Made by a program: the position numbers and the translations under genes. The notes beneath the pieces were generated by a model that was given only the letters and a program-made list of their open reading frames with translations, searched no databases and was not told the DNA's origin. From a virus, in IMG/VR virus record IMGVR_UViG_3300044637_000057, positions 1-28,142 of that record: 28,142 bases of DNA; one strand, 5' to 3'. Shown here one piece after another: positions 7,711 through 15,977 of the stretch (the first letter of the stretch is position 1; the number at the start of each line of letters is the position of its first letter).

Positions 7711-8364
7711 ATGGCTTCGACCTATTTACAACTGGTTAACAACGTACTCACAAGGTTGCGGGAAACTGAGGTATCTTCAGTTGAAGACACTCCTTATAGC
7801 TCCTTAATCGGTGTGTTCGTTAATGACGCTAAACGAGAAGTAGAGGATGCACATGAGTGGAATGCTTTAGCAACCACCATTGTAGTCCCTACTGTCGTTG
7901 GTCAGCGTAACTACACACTGGCAGGTTCAGGTGAGCGATTTAAGACAGAGGATGTAATTAATGATACTGAGAACGTGGGTATGCGTCAAGCTCCACAGAC
8001 TTGGCTTAATCGTCAATACTTCATTGCTACTGTCCAAGATGGTGCTCCATATTACTACAGCTATAACGGTTTTACAGCCGGAGGTGATGCTAAAGTAGAC
8101 CTCTGGCCTCAGCCTGATTCTGTATATCAACTTCGCTTTGAGTTAGTTGTCCCTCAACTGGACTTGGTTAACAACAGCGATAACTTAATTGTCCCTGCTC
8201 ACTTGGTACAGATGCTGGCATATGCTAAGGCTGTTGGTGAGCGTGGTGAAGATGGTGGATCAGCCTTTGGTGAAATCTATCAGCAGTATCGCTTAGCTCT
8301 GGCTGATGCTATTGCTATTGAACGTAACCGATACGAAGATCAGGTTGTCTGGACAGGTGTTTAA
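7711..8364 (+). CDS. tail tubular protein A-like adaptor
   Basis: A 217-aa protein, close to the size of T7 gp11 (196 aa). It starts with a helical segment YLQLVNNVLTRLRETEV, followed by VFVNDAKREVEDAHEWNALA and a beta-rich centre, and ends in helices that include AYAKAVGERGEDGG and FGEIYQQYRLALADAIAIER. This helix-rich N- and C-terminal pattern is typical of the gatekeeper/adaptor ring between portal and nozzle in podoviruses. AAAGGA precedes the ATG. It is followed 2 bases later by the nozzle gene, the usual pair. Confidence 0.75.
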   Translation: MASTYLQLVNNVLTRLRETEVSSVEDTPYSSLIGVFVNDAKREVEDAHEWNALATTIVVPTVVGQRNYTLAGSGERFKTEDVINDTENVGMRQAPQTWLNRQYFIATVQDGAPYYYSYNGFTAGGDAKVDLWPQPDSVYQLRFELVVPQLDLVNNSDNLIVPAHLVQMLAYAKAVGERGEDGGSAFGEIYQQYRLALADAIAIERNRYEDQVVWTGV

Positions 8365-8366
8365 TC

Positions 8367-9905
8367 ATGGTAGCTAAACTCCTAACGACAACCATTGCTG
8401 CTCCCGGCTTTAAAGGAGTCAACACTCAAGACTCTTCCGTTACGTTAGAGGATGGGTTTGCTACTGTAGCTAATAACTGTGTCATTGATAAGTTTGGTCG
8501 TATTGGTGCTCGTAAGGGTTGGATACCTTCTCACACTGCTAACGGAACATTAGGTACAGGATTAGTCAAAGCTATTGATGAGTTGATTACTGTAGCTGGT
8601 GTATCTTACATTGTTGCTGCGGGTAACAATAAGTTATTTAAACTGGCAGGCTCTACTCTGACTGAGCTGACCTATGGCGGTGGTGGTACAGCCCCTACGA
8701 TCACAGATAGTAACTGGCAGATGGCTGCATTGAACAGTTGCTTGTATATGTATCAGGCTGGACATGATCCATTAGTATTTGATCCTGCTGTAAGTACTAC
8801 TACTTATAGACGTATCTCTGAGAAGTCAGGCTACGTAGGTACAGTGTCTAATAACAACTGTGTGATCAGTGCCTATGGTCGTACATGGAGTGCTAATAAC
8901 AGTACCAATAAGAGCACTGTACAATTCTCAGACTTACTCTCAGGACACATTCTGAGCACAGGTACTGCGGGTACATTGGATGTCTCTCAGGTATGGCCTG
9001 CTGGTGGTGATGAGATTGTAGCCTTAGCTGCTCACAACAACTTCCTGATTGTCTTTGGTCGTAGACAGATTCTGATCTATAACAATGCTAACAATCCTAA
9101 TGAACTATCATTGTCTGATGCTATTACAGGTACTGGATGCTTCGCTAGGGATTCAGTAGTAGTTACAGGTGGTGATGTCTTATTCTTGTCTGATGCTGGT
9201 GTTAAATCACTGATGCGTACCATTCAAGAGAAGTCTGCACCTATGCGTGACATCAGTGCTAACGTCCGTGATGACTTAGTGTTTGAGATTACCTTAGAAG
9301 ACCCTGATGAGATTAAGGCTGTGTATTCCGATAAGGATGCCTTCTATCTGTTATCTCTTCCAGCACGTCAGTTATCCTACTGTTTTGATATGAGGGGAAC
9401 TCTTCAGAACGGTGCTAATAGGACTACAACATGGGATGGCTTAGTACCCACAGCAATGAAGTATCTCCGCAGTAAAGACTTATTGGTAGGTAGACCTAGT
9501 TACATCGGTAAGTATGATGGCTATAAGGACAACACTGATAGTTACTTGATGCGTTACTACACTAACTACTTTGACTTCCAAGCTCCTACAGTTATAAAGC
9601 TGATGAAGAAGGTAGGAGTTACAGTTATTGGTGGTGGTGGCTACGGTGTTACCTTGAAGTTCGGATTCGATTATTCAGACATTCTTAATAGCCGACAGTT
9701 CTCACTTGCTAATACTGCTGTAGCTGAGTACAACATTGCTGAATATGACATTGGTGAATACGGTGGTAATGCCTTCGACAACAAAGTTATTAATATTGGT
9801 GGCTCAGGTAAGGTTATTCAATTAGGTTTTGAAACCATTGTGTTTGAGAAACCTGTATCCATTCAGAAGCTAGACGTTTACGTTAAAACAGGAAAGACTC
9901 GCTAA
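8367..9905 (+). CDS. tail nozzle / stabilisation protein (tail tubular protein B-like)
   Basis: A 512-aa beta-rich protein. The N-terminus has APGFKGVNTQDSSVTLEDGF followed by ATVANNCVIDKFGRIGARKG, the opening of nozzle-type proteins that form the distal tail tube (P22 gp10-like and T7 gp12-like roles). The middle holds repeated propeller-like strands (YMYQAGHDPLVFDP, NNFLIVFGRRQILIYNNAN, VVVTGGDVLFLSDAGVKSL). It is separated by 2 bases from the adaptor gene and by one base from the next gene. A weak AGG lies upstream of the start. Shorter than T7 gp12 (794 aa) but near the P22 gp10 length. Confidence 0.75.
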   Translation: MVAKLLTTTIAAPGFKGVNTQDSSVTLEDGFATVANNCVIDKFGRIGARKGWIPSHTANGTLGTGLVKAIDELITVAGVSYIVAAGNNKLFKLAGSTLTELTYGGGGTAPTITDSNWQMAALNSCLYMYQAGHDPLVFDPAVSTTTYRRISEKSGYVGTVSNNNCVISAYGRTWSANNSTNKSTVQFSDLLSGHILSTGTAGTLDVSQVWPAGGDEIVALAAHNNFLIVFGRRQILIYNNANNPNELSLSDAITGTGCFARDSVVVTGGDVLFLSDAGVKSLMRTIQEKSAPMRDISANVRDDLVFEITLEDPDEIKAVYSDKDAFYLLSLPARQLSYCFDMRGTLQNGANRTTTWDGLVPTAMKYLRSKDLLVGRPSYIGKYDGYKDNTDSYLMRYYTNYFDFQAPTVIKLMKKVGVTVIGGGGYGVTLKFGFDYSDILNSRQFSLANTAVAEYNIAEYDIGEYGGNAFDNKVINIGGSGKVIQLGFETIVFEKPVSIQKLDVYVKTGKTR

Positions 9906-9906
9906 C

Positions 9907-10137
9907 ATGGCTAACTATACAAAATCAACTAACTTTGCTGTCAAGGATGGATTACCAACAGGTAATGCTAACAAGATTATCAAAGGTACTGAGATTGATA
10001 CTGAGTATAACAACATTGCTTCAGCTATTAGTTCTAAGAGCAATGCTAATAACGGTGCTTTTACAGGCACTACAACTATGGTTAACTTGACTGTATCAGG
10101 TACTTTTGATGCTACAGTGGATGGAGGTACATACTAA
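9907..10137 (+). CDS. stand-alone fibre N-terminal-like protein
   Basis: A 76-aa protein starting MANYTKSTNFAVKDGLPTGN, then GTEIDTEYNNIASAISSKSN, and ending with one beta repeat VNLTVSGTFDATVDGGTY. In many phages this sequence is the N-terminal, tail-attached part of a longer fibre; here it stops after one shaft-like unit. Its stop codon overlaps the next start (TAATG). It may be a connector or a remnant of a fibre. Confidence 0.65.
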   Translation: MANYTKSTNFAVKDGLPTGNANKIIKGTEIDTEYNNIASAISSKSNANNGAFTGTTTMVNLTVSGTFDATVDGGTY

Positions 10138-11072
10138 TGGCTTTCGATTGGACTTCTTTAATTGGCCCTGCTATTGGGGCTTTAGGCACAGGTTATGCTG
10201 CTAACCAAGCTGCAGGTAATGCTACAGCATCGGCTAACCAAGCTGCTCAGATGGCTCAGTTCCGTCCTGTAGGTGTTACTACTCGCTTTGGTCGATCAGG
10301 CTTTAACTATGGCCCTCAAGGTGAGTTGACAGGTGCTGGCTATCAAGTAGCTCCTGACATTGCTGCGATGCGTGAAGGCTTGATTGGCATGGCTGGTACA
10401 GGCCTGTCACAAGCTCAAATGGCTCAGGCACAGCAACCGGGAATTACCACAGCAGGTCAGGGCCTGTTTAACCTCGGTCAGCAGTATGTTGGTGCTTCGC
10501 CTCAGGCTGTAGCTGCTAACTACATGACTCAGCAGCAAGGTTTGTTAGCTCCCGGTCGTGAACAGCAGTTAGCTCAGTTGACTAACCAACAGCAGCAACA
10601 AGGTCGATTAGGTCTTGCTACTGGTGCTACATCAGCAGGTTATAGCATGGGTGCTCCCGGCTTACAAGCTGCTAACCCTCAAATGGCTGCTTACTACAAT
10701 GCCTTGGCTATGCAGGATGCTCAGTTGGCTGCTCAGGCTAATCAAGCAGGACAACAGCAAGTTACATTCGGTCAGGGTTTGATGACAGGTGGTATTAACC
10801 TTCAAAATGCTGGCTACGGTCTGCAGTCTAATGCTCTTGCTCCATACACTAACTTAATTGGTGGTGCTCAAAACGTAGAGAACTTAGGTATGAATGCTTT
10901 GACAGCAGGTCAAGGGTTAGGCTCTGCAGCAGCAGGCGGTAACCAAGCAGCAGCTAACCAGTATATGCAAGGTCAGACTATTGCTAACCAAGCTAACCGT
11001 GCTGCCTTACAAGGTGCTGTAGCAGGTCTGACTGATCCTATCGCTGCTTTGATTGCAGGTTTGACTCGTTAA
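10137..11072 (+). CDS. probable internal virion (DNA ejection) protein
   Basis: A 311-aa Ala/Gln/Gly-rich protein. The N-terminus is hydrophobic and glycine-rich (SLIGPAIGALGTGYAANQAA), the middle has Gln-rich runs, and the end contains LTDPIAALIAGLTR. GGAGG lies 9 bases before the ATG, within the end of the preceding gene. It is the first of three consecutive low-complexity, helix-prone proteins between the nozzle and lysis genes, the place of T7 internal core proteins. No enzymatic motif is visible. Confidence 0.6.
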   Translation: MAFDWTSLIGPAIGALGTGYAANQAAGNATASANQAAQMAQFRPVGVTTRFGRSGFNYGPQGELTGAGYQVAPDIAAMREGLIGMAGTGLSQAQMAQAQQPGITTAGQGLFNLGQQYVGASPQAVAANYMTQQQGLLAPGREQQLAQLTNQQQQQGRLGLATGATSAGYSMGAPGLQAANPQMAAYYNALAMQDAQLAAQANQAGQQQVTFGQGLMTGGINLQNAGYGLQSNALAPYTNLIGGAQNVENLGMNALTAGQGLGSAAAGGNQAAANQYMQGQTIANQANRAALQGAVAGLTDPIAALIAGLTR

Positions 11073-11084
11073 TAAGGAATAACA

Positions 11085-12266
11085 ATGGCAACATCACCTA
11101 GTTTATTTGGAGGCTCTATGTCTCCTCAAGAGATGCAGGCTCAGTTGTTAAACCAACGTGCTGCTCAGTTTGCTCAAATGAATCCTAATGAACAGTTAGG
11201 CATGATGGCTTATAAAGCTGGTTCAGGAGTGGGTACAGGATTGGCAAATGCATTCGGTGTAAACGTACAAGACCCTACTATTCAACGGGCTACAAGGCTC
11301 CGTGAGTTAGCAGGTCAGTATAACACTAACACTGCTGCAGGCCTGCGTCAAATGGCTGATGCTTTACGCACACAAGACCCTGACATGGCATTGCAGTTGT
11401 CTCAACGTGCTGCTGCTATGGACTTGGAAGCTGCTAAACTTAGTTCTGAACAAGCTCTTGCTTCTCAGCGTGGTCGTGAAAAAGAATCTGCTGATCCTTT
11501 CCAGAAGCTTGTACAGTCAGGTAAATATACTCCTGAAAGTTTAGCTGCATACCGAACTTCACAGAACCCTGCTGACTTAGTATTGGCTACTAAAGAATCT
11601 AAGACTAGCTATGGTGCTGAAGCTGATCGTGCTGCCAAAGCTAACTTCAATAAAGACTTTGCTGATTTAACACAAACAGAAGCTAAAGTTATTGACGATT
11701 TGTTAGAAGCCCGTGGCATCAAGAAAGCTAAAGCAGGTAAGACAGACGTTGTTCTTCCGGGTGTTAAGACAGCAGGTGATGTGACAGGTCTTCGTAGAGA
11801 CATTCAAGCTATTACCAAGCCTTATCAAGAGCAAGCTGATGCTGCTGAGTCTGCTATTGATGCGGCTAACATGGCTATTAAGAGTAACAACTTTGCTGCT
11901 GTGTCTAGCCTGTCTCGTAGCCTTGCTAAAGCATCAGGTGAAACACAGTTATCTGCCCGAGATGTAGAATCATTTGGTATTGATCCTTCCTTAGTTGGTC
12001 GTGTATCAGATACGGTTTCTCGCTTGGCTCAAGGTAGACCAACAGTTGATACTCTTACTAAATTGCGTCAACTTGCAGAAGCTCTTAAGAAGAAAGCTGA
12101 TGCTCGTATCAAACTTGAAGAAGATCAAACTATTGAAGTTGCTCGTGCAAGTGGACAGTTTACTGAAGACCAACTTAAATTATTTCGCCGTAGGCCTGCA
12201 CAGGCTAAGGGCGGTAACACTAAAACTACCCGTAGTGGGGTTACATATACAGTGGAGAATGATTAA
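11085..12266 (+). CDS. probable internal virion protein, helical
   Basis: A 393-aa protein with long helix-forming, charged Ala/Gln-rich segments (SPQEMQAQLLNQRAAQFAQM near the N-terminus; LTKLRQLAEALKKKADARIK near residue 330). AAGGA lies 8 bases before the ATG, and the stop overlaps the next start as TAATG. Order and character fit the second internal core/ejection protein of T7-like particles. I see no conserved catalytic residues. Confidence 0.6.
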   Translation: MATSPSLFGGSMSPQEMQAQLLNQRAAQFAQMNPNEQLGMMAYKAGSGVGTGLANAFGVNVQDPTIQRATRLRELAGQYNTNTAAGLRQMADALRTQDPDMALQLSQRAAAMDLEAAKLSSEQALASQRGREKESADPFQKLVQSGKYTPESLAAYRTSQNPADLVLATKESKTSYGAEADRAAKANFNKDFADLTQTEAKVIDDLLEARGIKKAKAGKTDVVLPGVKTAGDVTGLRRDIQAITKPYQEQADAAESAIDAANMAIKSNNFAAVSSLSRSLAKASGETQLSARDVESFGIDPSLVGRVSDTVSRLAQGRPTVDTLTKLRQLAEALKKKADARIKLEEDQTIEVARASGQFTEDQLKLFRRRPAQAKGGNTKTTRSGVTYTVEND

Positions 12267-14842
12267 TGCCAACGTACACCATCAATGGAAAGAAAGTTCG
12301 AACAGATCGAGAATTGACAGAAGCAGAGATTGATGAAATTGCTGCTGACATAGGTGGTGCTACTCAACGTCCTACGACAGGGCCTGCAGCTATCCCTACA
12401 GGCGGTGATCCTACAATCCCAATGACACAAGCTCCTCCTAATGCCCGTGAGCGTATGACAGCTAATGCCCTTGCGGGTCTTGCTGCTGTTCCTGCTCTGG
12501 CGATCCCTGCACGAGGTGTACAGCTTGCTACTACAGGTACTCGTGCTGCTCCCTACGGACAAGCTGCTGCTAATATCTTTATCCCTAAAACAGGTACTGA
12601 CTTAGCTAGACAAGCAGCTATCAGTGCTGGTAGTACTGTTATTGCAGGTGAAGCGGGTCAAGCAGTGGCTCAAAAGGCAGGTGAACAGTATCGCTTACCT
12701 GCTGAAATGGTTTCTGGTGTAGCTCTTGCGTTGCCTGCTAATGCGTTAATGACATCAGGTGAATTGGCTGTTAAAGGTCTGTTTAATAGAGCAACAGGTA
12801 AAGAGTTCTTTGACGCAGGTTCACAAGCTGCTGCAACCTTCGGTGGTGCTCGTGCTGAGACTCGTTTGCGTACTGCTATGCAGTCTAACCCTGACTTAGC
12901 TGCTGATCTTGCACGTGCTGCTGAGATTGAACAGTTAACAGGTGTGAAGTTACCTGTCACTGCTGCTGCTAAAGGTGATACTACCTTAACAGGTCTGTTG
13001 GCTTCTCAGACATCACGAGGTGAGAATGCAGCCTTTACTGCTGCTATTAAGCAACAAGAGAAGGATGCTTTAGAAGCTGTTCGTGCTGCTCAGAAACAGT
13101 TAGCAGGTGATCCTCGTAATGCGGCCTTGACTGCTGAGGTTGAAGCTAAGAAGCTGGCCTATGAGAACTCACGTAGACAGACTGCTTTTGATATGAAGCA
13201 GGCTAACATTGAGCGTCAAGTAGGTACTATTGATACACGTATCCAAGACCTTACTTCTGATTCGTTAATGACAACAGCAGGTAAGGAAGATGTAGGTAAT
13301 CGTGTTACTAGCTTACTGAATGCTCGTGAAGCTGTAATTAGACAAGAATTTAAACCACTGTATGATGATGTCTTGACCAATGCTTCTAAAGCTGGTGTTG
13401 AGATGGATTCTCCTGTAGTGGCTAACCTGTGGAACTTTGTTAAGACTCGTCAAGCTGAGGATGTCTTTAATAAGTTCCCTGCTTTGGATGCAGCAATTAA
13501 ACGTGTCTTAGCTCCTACTAAAGCTCCTGTTAGCAGTAAGTTTGCAGAGAAGTATCCTAACTTAGTTCGCTCAGTTGAAGGTACATTCAAGCCTCTTAAA
13601 GTTACTGATATTGATTCTCTGAAGCGCGGTATTAACCGTGCTATTGGTGATACTCAAGACAAAGATCAGTTACGGATGTTGTATGAGTTGAAGAACAGGT
13701 TTGATGAATCTTTGAACACACTGCCTGAAGACTTTGTACAAGCTTACAAAGGTTTGGATAAACAGTATGCTGACAAGTTAGGTATTCCTTTCAACGAAGC
13801 AGGTGTACTGTCTGTTGATCGTGCTAGGTTCGTAGAATCTACAGTACCTCTCCTGACTAGTAAGCCTTCAGCTATTCGACAGATTCTAGCAGCTACTGAC
13901 AATTCTCCTGAGGCTGCAAAGATCATTGAAGATGCTTTCTTGATGAAGATTAGTCAGACTAACGGTATTGTTAATCCTAATACAATGTCTGTCAACCCTG
14001 CTGCTTTGCAATCATTCTTGCGTAAGAACACAGAAGCTATTGATCAAGTTCCCGGATTACGTCAACGATTAGAGGGTTTGTCTAATAATGTTACAGGCTT
14101 ATTGTCTGAGCGTCAACGACTGTTAGACTTACAGAAGAATGCTGCTGTGGGTAAGATTGAGAATGTATGGTCTCGTGCTTATGGTCAACAAGGTGGCTTT
14201 GAAGGCTTTGTAAGCAGAGCCTTAGGTAACCCTGAAGAACTTAAGCAACTCATGGTAGCTGCAGGTTCTGATGCTACCTTGCAACGTGGCTTGAAGGCTG
14301 TGGTGATGGACTTAGGCTTGAAGTCTTCTAACAAGATGGGCTTCTTTGATGACAATGCTCAGTCTATCAATGCTTTGTTTGGTAAGGATCATGCACAAAA
14401 CGTAAAGGCTCTGTTAGAAGCTTCTGAACGATTGGCTCGTAACCCTGTTATGGCTAAGATCAATCAGTCACTGACTCAGACAACACAGTTTGAACAGTTA
14501 ACAGGTTCTGATCCTGCTCGTGCAGCTTCTCTGATTCGTCAGCAAGTTCAAAGTACATTCTATAAGGTATCTACCTTAATGAGTCGCTTCTTACAGAACA
14601 AGTCTGTTAAGGCTGAGAACACTGAGATTCAGGAGTTCCTGAGTAATCCTAAGAACGTCAAGGATATGTCCGAAGCTATCAGAGCTATGGAAGAGGGTGG
14701 CGAGAAGGGCTTCCAGAAGGCTAAAGCCATAGCGGGTAAGTTATTAGGTAACGCCTCTATTGCAGCTTTGATTGGGGCTACAGCACCTGCACGTATTATT
14801 GAGAGAGAAGAAACAATACCTTTAGATATGGAGCAGGAGTAA
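12266..14842 (+). CDS. large internal virion protein (DNA ejection)
   Basis: An 858-aa protein, the largest in the window. It starts with a short segment MPTYTINGKKVRTDRELTEA, then a Pro/Thr-rich linker, an Ala-rich hydrophobic stretch (about residues 60-185) and long charged helical parts through the C-terminus (LTSDSLMTTAGKEDVGNRVT, GLSNNVTGLLSERQRLLDLQ). GGAG lies 8 bases before the ATG. Large helical proteins just before lysis genes are usually the ejection proteins of podoviruses (T7 gp15/gp16 position). The lytic transglycosylase motif of T7 gp16 is not visible, so peptidoglycan cleavage is not supported. Confidence 0.65.
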   Translation: MPTYTINGKKVRTDRELTEAEIDEIAADIGGATQRPTTGPAAIPTGGDPTIPMTQAPPNARERMTANALAGLAAVPALAIPARGVQLATTGTRAAPYGQAAANIFIPKTGTDLARQAAISAGSTVIAGEAGQAVAQKAGEQYRLPAEMVSGVALALPANALMTSGELAVKGLFNRATGKEFFDAGSQAAATFGGARAETRLRTAMQSNPDLAADLARAAEIEQLTGVKLPVTAAAKGDTTLTGLLASQTSRGENAAFTAAIKQQEKDALEAVRAAQKQLAGDPRNAALTAEVEAKKLAYENSRRQTAFDMKQANIERQVGTIDTRIQDLTSDSLMTTAGKEDVGNRVTSLLNAREAVIRQEFKPLYDDVLTNASKAGVEMDSPVVANLWNFVKTRQAEDVFNKFPALDAAIKRVLAPTKAPVSSKFAEKYPNLVRSVEGTFKPLKVTDIDSLKRGINRAIGDTQDKDQLRMLYELKNRFDESLNTLPEDFVQAYKGLDKQYADKLGIPFNEAGVLSVDRARFVESTVPLLTSKPSAIRQILAATDNSPEAAKIIEDAFLMKISQTNGIVNPNTMSVNPAALQSFLRKNTEAIDQVPGLRQRLEGLSNNVTGLLSERQRLLDLQKNAAVGKIENVWSRAYGQQGGFEGFVSRALGNPEELKQLMVAAGSDATLQRGLKAVVMDLGLKSSNKMGFFDDNAQSINALFGKDHAQNVKALLEASERLARNPVMAKINQSLTQTTQFEQLTGSDPARAASLIRQQVQSTFYKVSTLMSRFLQNKSVKAENTEIQEFLSNPKNVKDMSEAIRAMEEGGEKGFQKAKAIAGKLLGNASIAALIGATAPARIIEREETIPLDMEQE

Positions 14843-14844
14843 CA

Positions 14845-15048
14845 ATGCCGGACTTGACACAAACTACAACTGAGACAGCAACGGGAATGGCAGCTAAGGC
14901 TTCTGCTCCTATCACTGTCTCTCTAGCAACCGTAGCAGGCTATCAAGTATCTGAGTTATTACTTTGGTGTACCTTACTTTATACTGTGTTAATGATTGCT
15001 CATAAACTGTACAGTATCTACAAAGATGTAACTGAACGTAAGCCATGA
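14845..15048 (+). CDS. holin
   Basis: A 67-aa protein with a polar N-terminus, a weakly hydrophobic stretch (about 22-35, PITVSLATVAGYQV), a strong membrane segment (about 37-58, SELLLWCTLLYTVLMIAHKLYS) and a charged tail KDVTERKP. Size, topology and place directly before the endolysin support a holin. AGGAG lies 6 bases before the ATG. Its stop overlaps the endolysin start as ATGA, so the two are probably translationally coupled. Confidence 0.75.
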   Translation: MPDLTQTTTETATGMAAKASAPITVSLATVAGYQVSELLLWCTLLYTVLMIAHKLYSIYKDVTERKP

Positions 15049-15503
15049 TACGCCCTGCCATTACTTCACTATACCTATCAGCAGCCGTGTTAGTAGGGAT
15101 AGCTATCGAGGAAGGATTTACTTCCAAGGCAGTTATCCCTGTTCCCGGTGATGTGCCTACCATAGGCTTTGGTACGACTAAGGGAGTTAAGAGAGGTGAT
15201 GTTATTACTCCTGAGAGAGCACTGGTAAGACTTTTAGACGATGCCAGTACTTTCTCAGAGGGTGTTAAAAGATGTGCTAATGTGCCTCTGTTCCAGTATG
15301 AGTTTGATGCCTATGTGTCACTCTCCTACAACATTGGTACAGGAGCTTTCTGTAACTCTACCCTTGTTAAGAAGCTTAAGACTTATGACTATGAAGGAGC
15401 TTGTAAAGAGATTCTTAAATGGGATAAGTTTCAAGGTCAGTCTCTCAAAGGTTTAACACACAGGAGACAGAGGGAATATAAACTCTGTATAGGTAATGTA
15501 TAA
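15045..15503 (+). CDS. SAR endolysin, GH24 lysozyme
   Basis: A 152-aa lysozyme that cleaves peptidoglycan. Residues 8-21 (SLYLSAAVLVGIAI) form a weakly hydrophobic N-terminal segment typical of signal-arrest-release endolysins, which are exported by Sec and then released from the membrane. The catalytic Glu is in EEGF (E23), followed by VPGDVPTIGFGTT (34-45), the conserved GH24 core. The usual Asp of the E..D..T triad is displaced: Pro lies at the aligned site and Asp36 follows Gly35, a variant found in Burkholderiales phage lysozymes. The C-terminus holds FDAYVSLSYNIGTGAFCNST and GLTHRRQREYKLC. It overlaps the holin and i-spanin genes. Confidence 0.9.
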   Translation: MIRPAITSLYLSAAVLVGIAIEEGFTSKAVIPVPGDVPTIGFGTTKGVKRGDVITPERALVRLLDDASTFSEGVKRCANVPLFQYEFDAYVSLSYNIGTGAFCNSTLVKKLKTYDYEGACKEILKWDKFQGQSLKGLTHRRQREYKLCIGNV

Positions 15504-15933
15504 GATCATCGCTGTCATTGTGATTTGGTTATGTTCTATAACTATTACAGGGTGGTTGTCGTATGGAGCAGGAGTAGACAAAGAAGCTACAAAGTTCATC
15601 AAGTACAGACAACAGCAACAAACCTTAGTTTTAGAACAACAAGAACAACACAAGGTTAAACTCACTGAACAACTCAAGGACAAAGAAGATGCTATCAAGA
15701 GTATTAATAAGCGTCATGCTACTATCGTTAGTGGGTTGCGCCAGCGTACAGAGAGACCCGTTACCGACCCTACCGTTAAAGAAGTTAGTAGTGCCCCTGT
15801 CTGCACAGGAACAGGAAGCACTGGAGAACAACTTTACCGACAGGATGCAGAGTTTCTTATCGGGGAAGCTGCCAAAGCAGACATCCTCAGAGAAGCCTTA
15901 AAGACTTGTCGTACACAGTTATTAGAGCAGTAA
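15496..15933 (+). CDS. Rz: i-spanin (Rz-like)
   Basis: A 145-aa protein with one N-terminal membrane anchor (about 3-25, KIIAVIVIWLCSITITGWLS), then a Gln/Lys/Glu-rich coiled-coil periplasmic part (30-75) and two Cys (C102, C139) in a C-terminal domain. This is the inner-membrane spanin that joins an outer-membrane lipoprotein to disrupt the outer membrane. It starts inside the lysozyme gene end (8-base overlap) and contains the whole o-spanin gene in another frame. A strong terminator follows 7 bases after its stop. Confidence 0.85.
   Translation: MYKIIAVIVIWLCSITITGWLSYGAGVDKEATKFIKYRQQQQTLVLEQQEQHKVKLTEQLKDKEDAIKSINKRHATIVSGLRQRTERPVTDPTVKEVSSAPVCTGTGSTGEQLYRQDAEFLIGEAAKADILREALKTCRTQLLEQ
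15689..15901 (+). CDS. Rz1: o-spanin (Rz1-like lipoprotein), embedded
   Basis: A 70-aa protein fully nested in the +1 frame of the Rz-like gene. Residues 1-17 are a lipoprotein signal: MLSRVLISVMLLSLVGC, with lipobox LVGC and Cys17 as the lipidated residue. The mature part is short, with a proline stretch (DPLPTLPL) and polar C-terminus, as in Rz1. AAGGA lies about 9 bases before the ATG. The embedded arrangement matches that of phage lambda. Confidence 0.85.
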   Translation: MLSRVLISVMLLSLVGCASVQRDPLPTLPLKKLVVPLSAQEQEALENNFTDRMQSFLSGKLPKQTSSEKP

Positions 15934-15940
15934 ACAAAGA

Positions 15941-15977
15941 AGGCCCGTTAGAGTTCATCGCTCTAACGGGCCTTTTT
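15941..15977 (+). terminator. perfect hairpin terminator between converging operons
   Basis: A 13-bp perfect stem (15941-15953 with 15961-15973) closes a 7-base loop and runs into a T tract (15972-15976) on the plus strand. It ends the late block 7 bases after the Rz stop. On the minus strand the hairpin is followed by TTCTTTG, a weaker U-run, so it may also stop leftward transcription, though less well. Confidence 0.9.

Noticed and set aside
12266-14842. Lytic transglycosylase domain in the largest ejection protein, as in T7 gp16
   Set aside because: I could not find the SLT catalytic Glu context in the N-terminal or other regions.
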